A stretch of DNA of 64,000 nucleotides from Neostapfia colusana (Eukaryota; Streptophyta; Magnoliopsida; Poales; Poaceae). The stretch spans positions 45,787,652 through 45,851,651 of the forward strand of contig JASWHV010000012.1 of NCBI GenBank assembly GCA_030760725.1, in the 5' to 3' direction. Shown here in pieces: positions 56,796 to 64,000 of this stretch. Below the pieces are notes generated by a model. It was not told the DNA's origin. It made no database searches and was given only the letters and a program-made list of their open reading frames with translations. A program made the position numbers and the translations under genes. Within the stretch, counting starts at the first letter, position 1. Every line of letters starts with the position of its first letter.

Positions 56796-56958
56796 TAGCC
56801 AGTGGGCCGCGGTATTGTCTTCAGCGCTCTCTGTGAACTGGATTTGGCTCTTTTTAGCTATCTTTTGATTCGTTCTCTGTTTCAACCTATTTTAAGAATT
56901 TTTTTCTACATGAAACATGAATACATGCAGAACCCGAAAATGAGAGTGTCACACTGAC

Positions 56959-57323
56959 CCCAGTGCCAGGGACATGTGGCCTCTCTAGTGCCCACCTTAG
57001 CAGGGATGCGGGGCCTGGGTTGTCTTTTACCCTCCACGCGGGGGTACCTGGTTCTCAGGGTACCGACAGCGACCTTCGGTCGCTCCCACCAAGGCCCATG
57101 GGTATCCCCCGAGCCTCCTTTTGGGAGTCGGGTTGTTGTTATGGCGGATTCGCTCCGCCCCTCGTCCGCGAGCCGTTCATGGCTCGAAGGGGTCAGGCCA
57201 ATCAGGGACTTTCCTTGGTGGTCATGTCCCCAAGCTCGTTGAGTTGGATAGTGGGTAAAATTGAGCGAAACCCGCCCGCCCTATTCGTAGGAGCGGTCAG
57301 AACCATTTACCCTATCTAGTGGG
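56959..57323 (+). repeat. GC-rich repeat block, part 3, and unidentified flank
   Basis: Begins with a last unit (GGGACATGTGGCCTCTCTAG) and continues with GC-rich sequence containing two GGTACC sites and a CTTCGGTCGCTC hairpin-like stretch. It ends CCTATCTAGTGGG at the H insertion. No coding signal. I cannot name the element family. Confidence 0.55.
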
Positions 57324-59229
57324 TGTTGGTATTTCTTACATCTACAGGTTATCCTAGCAATGGATGCCAGCAGGACTTATGACTACTAGGCTAACCTAGG
57401 GCCAAAGCAATATGAGTTTCACAAGCACATGGAAGATACCTCTGTAGCATTTCACCCAAGAGTATTACCTAGGGTATCATATTTCTCAAAGGAAGGTGGA
57501 TGTAGCAACAAGATGGATAGGTTAAGGTGTTCTTGTAGAAAATCAAGGAGGATGGGTAAAAAGAATAGTGGGGTAGTGTGACACACATTGAGCAATCTAA
57601 TGTAAAGATAATATAGTCCTAGTGAGAGTTAGACTAAGGTAAGGGGATGTTCCTAATATGCTTCTATTATACATATGCATAGCCTAATAGTGTACATATG
57701 GGTATGACAGTAGTGAATACTAGGGCTTAGTGGTCCAACATATCGGGCACAGGCTTATCCCTTGTAACACCAGGGGGACTCCAGCCAAGAGCCTGTGAAT
57801 TCGTGGGTCTAAGAGACATCAAACGCTACTTAACTATCCAAGCACCACGCTTGCATGCTAAGTAAATACCTTAATAGTTGCGATACAAGTACCATCCTAA
57901 GGCAATGACTAACCTAAACATCGTTGAACCAATGTTGGGACCAAACACTATATTATTCATAATAACATATTCATATAATACCTATGTTGGTTATGCCCAA
58001 AGTTCATATCCAAATTAATTTCCTTCCTAATCCAAAATTTCCTTTTATGTTGGTTGGAAAATTTTAGTTTCCAACACGCAAATGTGTAAATTCAAACATG
58101 CTAAATGCAAATGCAAAATTTGGTGGAAAATCCAAATATGCAATTGAAAATAAATATGAGATAACTACCAAATAACCTATTGGCAAGGACTCACCAAATT
58201 TTTCAAGTCCGATGAGTGGGACTTACCTCCATCCTGTTTAGCGCGATGATGTGTCATCCATACCCAGAGATGAAGGTGTAGATGACTTCTCTTGCCTCAA
58301 CTAGACAGTGGGGCACATATGGCCCCAAACTCTTTGTTGCCTTGATGTAGACTTGATGGTGTTTCGATGGCATTGAAGATACTCTTTCGTGAGCTACGTG
58401 AGGCTTGTCCTTCTTTGGGATGTCACTTTGACCTTCTTGATGTTCTTTTGAGTCATCCCATACTTGATCTTAGATCAAACGCTTCCTTGGGCATGACGAT
58501 ATGTGGAATTCACAATCAAACAAGAAACGCTTCATCCACGATGTCGGTTGCCTAAGGTTGCACAGGCTTGGTCGAAGTGTTAGGTTCCAACAGGTGATTG
58601 TGGGACACCTTGGATCTTGAATGCTTTCAAGTGTCTTTCCATTGGCCAATAGCTTCTTTGGTGTGTTGTTATTGACTTTTGCTTGTCTATGGAGAAGGCA
58701 CTTCAAGATAGGATGGCTTAAGTGGAATCCTGTTGAATTGTGGAAATTCTCATAGCCTCCTTGATGTAAGGGTGGTGTCGATTCCACCCTTGATCTCCTT
58801 GTGGATGGTAGCCATCGGAGTTGTTGTTAGGAAAAATGGATCCTCTTGGTCTTAGGGAAATCATTCTTTAAGCGTCTTGTGTTGACATGGATTTTCGCCC
58901 ATCATATCCATGACTTGGATCCTCCCAACACTTATCCATTGGCTTGATCCTCTTGATACTTCATAAGGAGGTCCAGTTTTGTAGTTAGCATGTCCACCTT
59001 GTTGATGGTGTGCATGTACAACGGACGGAACTAGAATCATTCATAGATCCACCCCATGATTGGTGACCATCTTCTCACACCAGCCTTTTGATTTTGCTCA
59101 TGGTCTATGAGAAGAAAGCTCCTCCAACTTTAGCATGAATGTGATCACGGGCCGATGGAATCAACAAGTTGTAGGAGTGTTGGACGATGAGCCACTATCC
59201 ACCCGATAGTGAAGGAAAACCAAGATACA
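57324..59229 (-). repeat. Element H 3' LTR (extent uncertain)
   Basis: Starts TGTTGGTATT. The first ~655 bp matches 59810-60534, minus a ~66-bp block near 60290. The end at 59229 is inferred from a TG...CA fit next to the polypurine tract. The stretch 57980-59229 is non-coding and has no match in the other LTR within this window. Confidence 0.55.
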
Positions 59230-59238
59230 ATCTTGGAG

Positions 59239-59253
59239 CCTCCCCCAAGCTTC
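59239..59253 (-). other. Element H polypurine tract
   Basis: GAAGCTTGGGGGAGG in the sense direction, the form typical of Athila/Tat elements. Confidence 0.75.
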
Positions 59254-59351
59254 GGGGTAGATGTCTTTGGCCCCTGCTGGAAGCTAGAGTTCTTCGGCAA
59301 AAAGGCAATGGTGTTGCCCATCGAGAAGAATTTGTCGAGGAACGCCTTGAA

Positions 59352-59621
59352 TCACTTTTGCAGTTGAGCACTTGCGTACTCATTTGTTTTCCCACATAAG
59401 GGATTAGCCTGCACCATAGTGATAAGGTCCGTCTTGATTTCAAAGTTTGCGTCTCCCGTGTTGACAGTGGGCCCAACAGGCACACTGTCAGCAGAGGGAG
59501 CCGAAAGCTTACGAAGGGTCTTCTGAGCCATTGACGTGGAACTTGATGGTGTGGGGATGACTTGTTGTCTTGCCGAAAGGATCACTTGAGAGAGTACGAC
59601 GCGAGGTCGAACTCTTCTCAT
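59352..59621 (-). pseudogene. gag: N-terminal Gag fragment of element H
   Basis: An 89-residue frame starting MRRVRPRVVLSQVILSARQQ and ending in NFEIKTDLITMVQANPLCGK followed by TNEYASAQLQK and a stop. The FEIKxxLITMVQ...CG pattern is the start of the Gag domain in Athila/Tat retrotransposons. The usual Gag continues for several hundred residues. Here it is stopped, and the polypurine tract follows about 100 bp later. The product would not form a capsid. The element can only have moved with proteins from a relative, if it moved in this form. Confidence 0.7.
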
Positions 59622-59783
59622 GAGTTATTCGAGATTTTCAATGTAGTTTGTCGGCAAGTGGAAACCAATCATACACTACCCTGTTTTCGCATCAAAGGAA
59701 TGCAAAAACGAGTGGGGTTATCCTACTAGGTCTCTACTAGAATCCTAATCTATCGTAAGCAATTCTGCAATACTTCTGTGCCT

Positions 59784-59801
59784 TCCCCGACAACGGCACC
59801 A
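59784..59801 (-). other. Element H primer binding site
   Basis: TGGTGCCGTTGTCGGGGA in the sense direction, eight bases after the 5' LTR end. This is the classical Athila/Tat primer-site sequence and differs from the Met-tRNA site of the chromoviruses here. Confidence 0.85.
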
Positions 59802-59809
59802 GAAATGCT

Positions 59810-60787
59810 TGTTGGTATTTCTTACTTCTACAGGTCATCCTGGCAATAGATGCCAGCAATGTTTATGGCTACAAGGCTAACCTAGGGCCAAAGCAAGATG
59901 AGTTCTGCAAGCGCATGGAAGATACAACTGTAGCATTTCACCCAAGAGTATTCCCTAGGGTATCATATTTCCCAAAGGAAGGTGATGGGTAGCAAGATGA
60001 TGGATAGGATATGGTGTTCTTGTAGGAAACCAATGGGGATGGGTAAAAATAATAGTAATGGGGTAGTGTGACACACATTGAGCAATCTACTCTAAAGATA
60101 ATATAGTCCTAGTGAGAGTTAGACTAAGGTAAGGGGTTGTTCCTAATGTGCTTCTATTATACATATGCATAGCCTAATAATGTACATATGGGTATGCAAG
60201 TAGTGAATATTAGGGCTTAGTGGTCCAACATATCGATCACGGGCTTACCTCTAGTAACACCAGGGCGACTCCCGCTAGGAGCCTCTAGCATAGCCGAACG
60301 TGGGGGATTACAATGGATGGACACGGTTGTCACCCCATGCTGCCTACCCCTTCAATCCGTGGGTCTGAGACATCCAACACTACTTAACTATCCAAGCACC
60401 ACGCTTGCATGCTAAGTAAATACCTTAAGAGTCGCGATACAAGTACCATCCTAAAGCAATGACTAACTTAAACATCGTTCAACCAATGTTGGGACCAAAC
60501 ACTATATTATTCATACTAACATATTCATATAATATATATTTAGACTATAGAGGAGGCCTATAATGTTTAGCTATCATAATAACAACTAAACCTACCACAT
60601 GCATGGATTCCACAATCAAACAAGAAATGCTTCACCCAAGCATATGAATAAAAGAAAACTAATATAATGAATAAGAATAAAATCATAATCAAAGGAGAAG
60701 ATACATGAGCCATACCTTTCCCAAAGTAGACATGGAAACTAAAGGCTCGTTCCTACAGCCTACTCCACTAAGGACTTGGATAGAGTG
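59810..60787 (-). repeat. Element H 5' LTR, truncated
   Basis: Matches 57324-57979 up to about 60534. The last ~250 bp (60535-60787) has no counterpart in the 3' LTR. Interrupted by copia element I. Confidence 0.7.
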
Positions 60788-62418
60788 TGTTGTAGGATCG
60801 AAGAGCACGTGAAAAGCTACCAGAGGGGGGGTGAATGGTAGATTAAAACTTTTCGCAGCGGAAACAACAAAAACCCCTCAGCAAAAAATCAATCCGTTAA
60901 AGAAACCGTGTGTGCAAGTGTTTTCAAACATGTTCAACCGTGACAAATCAAGTAGAGAGGTAGAGAATCAAGTCACAGATCTAATGCAACAAGAATCACT
61001 TGAAAACACGAAGTAAAACGTGAGATACGATCAAAACATTAAACGAAGATCAATCTGTTCTACCCGATATAAAACAGATCCGCAACTCTGCAAAGAAAAT
61101 AGTGTATCTCAAAAACTACAGATCCGAAGCTCGTGAAGATTTCACAGATGATATATAATTGAGTTGTGAAGACAACCCAAAAAGAATCACGTCAATCGGA
61201 TCTGTAAAACTCGAGTTATGAACGAAACACCGAAGCAACGTCGGTTTGTCCAGAAACTCGGCGAGAAAGACTTGATGAAAAACAAGTCGGACGAACAAGG
61301 CACAAAAGCTCATTGAAACTATGAACTTTATTCAATAGAAACACAGGAGGAACAGCCCAAAGTTCTCCACACACGAGAGCTCTAGCCTCCCTTGCTTTTA
61401 TAGCCAGCCCTCAGGCTAAACAATCCAATCTAGGACTCCTACTCCTAATTGGACTCGTATCCTAACTTACCATAACTGCTCAGGACTCTCCTATTCGCAG
61501 ATAGAAGCAATCGTGAGACTTCCAAACACCTTAGGAACGTCCTAAACATTCCTAAAACAACTCAACTTCATGCCTAGCACGAAATCCTATCATAACCAAC
61601 TCAAATCTTCCATATTTGAGCCATATCCGACTCAGCCTCAGCCTGGGTACGCAATCCAGCCGGTTGGACCTTTTCGACCAATTCTTTACGTCCACTTCCC
61701 TTCATCACGCCTTGGAACAATGTTGCCACGTCCATGCACTCCTTGCACACATGCAAACACCTTCCAACGACGTACATGCAACCTTCATATGCACTGCCCT
61801 TGATCCAAACATGCTGCGCGACCTCCCGATCAACTCAACCACAGCTCCTCCCGAACTTGGTTGTTGGAACCTCATCTCCTCCCTGAGACTAGTCCAAGGA
61901 TCCCGTCACCAGCCATGTCTTGAACTCAAGAAACACCTGCACATGAATAAACAACCAATTCTTCCGAGCACAAGTCCTCGACTTGACTCACGTTAGTTCG
62001 AAAACCACAACACCTTACATGAGCACGTCACATAAGCATGTTGCAAACCATATCAAATGATAACAGCCATAACCACCAAAACACACCGAAAACTTAGCAA
62101 ATTAATACTAAGCAAACCTTCCCATAAAGCAAGTTTGAAACATTGCGAGTTAAAAGCAAAAACAAGACGCTGCAGTTCTACGAGTTGAACTTCACGGGAG
62201 CTCCCTAAAAACAAGCTCCAGACCTCACAGAAGCTCTCCGGACCTTGCGTCGGACCTTGCCAACACTTGGAGGACCTAACAAAGAACTTGTCGGACCTTG
62301 CCCCAGAAGAATGTTTTGGCAATATTCAAAACTTTGAATGTTAATGTTAACTTTTGGCAACCCCAATTAAAACCCGAACATTGGCTTATGAAAAGTTTTG
62401 AAAAGCTTTGAAAACTCA
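60788..62418 (-). repeat. Element I 3' LTR
   Basis: About 1631 bp from TGTTGTAGGATCG to AAAACTCA (plus strand); in the sense direction it starts TGAGTTTTC and ends TACAACA. The TATA box is at 61396-61402. The boundary at 62418 is set by the adjacent polypurine tract. No second copy is present to confirm it. Confidence 0.72.
61396..61402 (-). promoter_or_regulatory. TATA box, element I LTR
   Basis: TATAAAA in the sense direction, about 1 kb into the LTR, followed by sequence expected to start the transcript near 61365. Confidence 0.6.
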
Positions 62419-63318
62419 TTTCTCCCCCTTTATTAATTTCTCCCCATTTTTTAAAATCAGAGAAGGAAGAAAGTGTATAACATATGCAAAGTGTAAAAAA
62501 ATCTCTCCTTATACATATTTCTCCCCCTTTGACAATGTATTCAGCAAGGTTCAAAAGAGAAATTTTTAAATGTTATGAGCATATTATAACATATACATAC
62601 AAAACAAAGCTCATCCAAGTCATACTATCAGGTTACTTACACTATCACATCAATGAGATACATAAAGTAGTGTAAGCCATGCTAGAGATCAAATGTATTT
62701 TTCAGTTTAAGCAAGTCATGATCTCCCTTACTCAACTATTTCAAAACCTGAAAACATGACACTTGTTGCTGCATTTTTATTATTCATAATCATTTAAGGC
62801 ACAAAGTTGATCATATGATATTTGCAAGAGATTATATGCCGCATCAGCATTATTCTAACCAACCAAGCCAAGCCTATGTCATTTGACAATCAGAAGTTTA
62901 AGGACATGGTTTTAGTCATACACAATTCCTTCCAAGTTCATATCTTAGTGCAATGATAAGCAATCTCAAAAGAAGAAGTGCGATGCATGCATATTCTCTT
63001 GATCTTTTCTCAATTTTTTATTTGAAAACTCAACATGTGAGCTGATCACTTGATTAATTTTTTTTATGATTAAAAGCACTTGTGAGCACGCAACAAGTTC
63101 AAAACAGCAAGAAAGTTCGATCATGACCAGATTTAGTGTAAGTAATTATTCCAATTACTAGTCAGGGCAAAAACTACAAAATGTATAACATGAGTAATGT
63201 AATAAGAACTTTCAGCCTGTAAAAGGAATCACAAAGTCATATATGTATGAAATACTATGCTCATATTATTTTAGTTTCAGTTTCACACATAGACTTTCAA
63301 AGTTTCAAAAACTCCCCC
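62419..63318 (-). other. Element I 3' untranslated region with multiple polypurine tracts
   Basis: Tracts in the sense direction: TTGAGGGGGAGT right at the pol stop (63308-63321), GTCAAAGGGGGAGAAAT (about 62518-62534), AAAATGGGGAGAAA (about 62440-62454) and AAAGGGGGAGAAA next to the LTR (62419-62431). The sequence between is AT-rich with no ORF. Repeated tracts upstream of the LTR are a known hallmark of Sireviruses. Confidence 0.75.
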
Positions 63319-63999
63319 TCAATTTAAGCCATGAGGATGCATAACCCCTATTTCACTACGAATGAAACAAAAACGAGTGAAATCCAAAGGTTTTGTAAAA
63401 ATATCAGCCAATTGTTGTTCGGTATCGACATGGTGAAGCACAATGTTTCCTTTTTCAACATTATCACGAAGAAAGTGATACCTAATGTCAATGTGCTTAG
63501 TTATAGAGTGTTTCACGGGGTTTTTAGCAATACAAATTGCACTAGTGTTATCACAAAACAGTGGAACACTATCTAAATCAACCCCATAGTCCTTAAGTGT
63601 TTGAACAATCCAAAGAATTTGTGAGCAAGCGCTAGCCGCAGCTACATATTCAGATTCGGCCGTGGATTGTGCAACTGAACTTTGTTTTCTAGAGGACCAA
63701 GCAACAAGTGAATTACCAAGAAAATGACAAGCACCCGAAGTACTTTTCCTATCAATCCTACAACCCCCAAAATCAGCATCCGAAAAAGCTTTCAAAGAAA
63801 CGGTTGAGGAAGAAGGAAGAAAAATGCCAAATTTTTGAGTTCCATGTAGGTACCTGAGAATCCTTTTGATGGCTTGGCGATGTGAAGCATGTGGAGAAGC
63901 TTGAAAACGTGCACAAAGACATACGCTGAATTGTATGTCCGGTCTTGACGCCGTGAGATACAAAAGTGATCCCATCATACTTTTGTATTCTTTTTTATC
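63319..63999 (-). CDS. pol: Copia Pol C-terminus: end of reverse transcriptase and RNase H (partial)
   Basis: The open frame enters from the right edge (DKKEYKSMMGSLLYLTASRP) and ends HGLN-stop. Visible motifs: the GSLLYLTASRPDIQFSV segment joining reverse transcriptase to RNase H, SDADFGG with the first catalytic Asp, STAESEY with Glu, LFCDNTSA with the second Asp, TKHIDIRYHFLRD, and QLADIFTKPLD near the end. No stop or frameshift in the visible 226 residues. The upstream gag, protease, integrase and most of reverse transcriptase are outside the window, so completeness is unknown. RNase H removes the RNA strand during reverse transcription in the virus-like particle. Confidence 0.93.
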   Translation of the reverse strand, partial: DKKEYKSMMGSLLYLTASRPDIQFSVCLCARFQASPHASHRQAIKRILRYLHGTQKFGIFLPSSSTVSLKAFSDADFGGCRIDRKSTSGACHFLGNSLVAWSSRKQSSVAQSTAESEYVAAASACSQILWIVQTLKDYGVDLDSVPLFCDNTSAICIAKNPVKHSITKHIDIRYHFLRDNVEKGNIVLHHVDTEQQLADIFTKPLDFTRFCFIRSEIGVMHPHGLN

Positions 64000-64000
64000 G

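Larger units (their letters stand above)
21958..56953 (-). mobile_element. Element D: internally deleted chromovirus, host of C, F and E
   Basis: The ends are TGTGACGCC at 21958 and TGTCACA at 56953, flanked by a perfect CTGAC duplication (21953-21957 and 56954-56958). Three later insertions lie inside: C, F and E. After removing them with their duplicated targets, D is about 8519 bp: 3' LTR 3082 bp (21958-22124 plus 33295-36209), interior 2360 bp (36210-38569) and 5' LTR 3077 bp (38570-39411, 43460-43910, 55170-56953). The matching LTR lengths support this reconstruction. The interior keeps gag and part of protease but lacks reverse transcriptase, RNase H and integrase. Confidence 0.93.
55170..56953 (-). 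repeat. Element D 5' LTR, segment 3
   Basis: The remainder of the D 5' LTR after element E. It has the micro-exon-like segment at 55500-55583, the TATA box (56104-56113) and the G-box array (56305-56795). It ends TGTCACA, followed by the CTGAC duplication. Confidence 0.93.
57324..60787 (-). mobile_element. Element H: minimal Athila/Tat-like derivative, truncated by I
   Basis: Two direct repeats starting TGTTGGTATTTCTTAC (57324 and 59810) flank a short interior. In the sense direction (minus) the 5' LTR is followed by the primer-site region TGGTGCCGTTGTCGGGGA (59784-59801), a gag start (59621) and a polypurine tract (59239-59253). The 3' LTR follows. The interior is only about 580 bp, so no pol is present. 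The 5' LTR is cut at 60787 by copia element I. Similarity between the repeats stops after about 650-720 bp, so one LTR is rearranged or recombinant. Confidence 0.75.
60788..64000 (-). mobile_element. Element I: Ty1/copia (SIRE-like), 3' end only
   Basis: Minus-strand copia element continuing beyond the window. Visible parts: end of pol (63319 onward), a 3' untranslated region with several polypurine tracts, and the 3' LTR (60788-62418). The RNase H sequence and the repeated GGGGGAG tracts fit the SIRE/Maximus lineage. The 5-bp GAGTG before 60788 would be its target duplication; the other copy is outside the window. Confidence 0.85.

Noticed and set aside
56963..57319. 118-residue ORF in the GC-rich block
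   Set aside because: Low-complexity GC-rich sequence, no recognisable domain, and another ORF overlaps it in a second frame.
58367..58787. ORFs within the presumed 3' LTR of element H
   Set aside because: Short, on both strands, no domain; treated as non-coding.
61570..61996. ORFs of 77 and 126 residues in the copia LTR
   Set aside because: They lie antisense within LTR sequence near the promoter, with no family similarity I can see.

Overview
This window is plant nuclear DNA made almost entirely of nested LTR retrotransposons. I found no host gene, tRNA gene, rRNA gene or CRISPR array. The elements are Ty3/gypsy chromoviruses with 3-4 kb LTRs and Gag-Pol plus a C-terminal chromodomain (Tekay/Del type), one Athila/Tat-like derivative and one Ty1/copia (SIRE-like) element. 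Long LTRs, initiator-Met-tRNA primer sites and dense nesting suggest a large grass (Poaceae) genome. That assignment is inference.

Layout, left to right. Element A (1-15510, + strand) enters from the left; only its integrase C-terminus, polypurine tract and 3' LTR are visible. Its coding region is split by element B (64-12416, - strand, target duplication TCCGA). B is intact: near-identical 3.27 kb LTRs, a primer site, an uninterrupted 1489-residue Gag-Pol and an extra 259-residue ORF upstream of gag. A sits against an LTR remnant G (15511-18576). Next comes a GC-rich G-box repeat block (18577-57323, repeatedly interrupted). It contains a solo LTR J (18973-21710) and the large element D (21958-56953, - strand, duplication CTGAC). 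D carries three later insertions: element C (22125-33289, + strand, duplication TCATG), a 4.04 kb solo LTR F (39412-43454, duplication CTAAT) and element E (43911-55164, - strand, duplication AGTAA). After removing these, D is 8.5 kb, with LTRs of 3082 and 3077 bp and a deleted interior. To the right are H (57324-60787, - strand), a minimal Athila/Tat-like derivative, and I (60788 to the window end, - strand), a copia element that interrupts H.

State of the elements. B looks recently active. C and E keep the same domain order but are broken by premature stops (many explained by C-to-T change) and small frameshifts. D lacks reverse transcriptase, RNase H and integrase, so it could only have moved with help from relatives. 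The chromoviral LTRs share one plan: short U3, TATA box, a transcribed R region of about 2-2.7 kb, and a conserved TTCCGCT plus TGTAATAAA polyadenylation region near the 3' end.

Most notable observations: (1) the extra ORF of B begins with a gap-free match to the histone H3 N-terminal tail, in register around Lys9; (2) every chromoviral LTR carries a short Glu/Gln-rich, codon-phased segment bounded by an acceptor-like TAG and, usually, a GCAAG donor-like site, always a multiple of three long; (3) U3 regions of C, D and E carry arrays of about ten G-box/ABRE motifs; (4) leaders of C, D and E carry arrays of primer-binding-site-like repeats.
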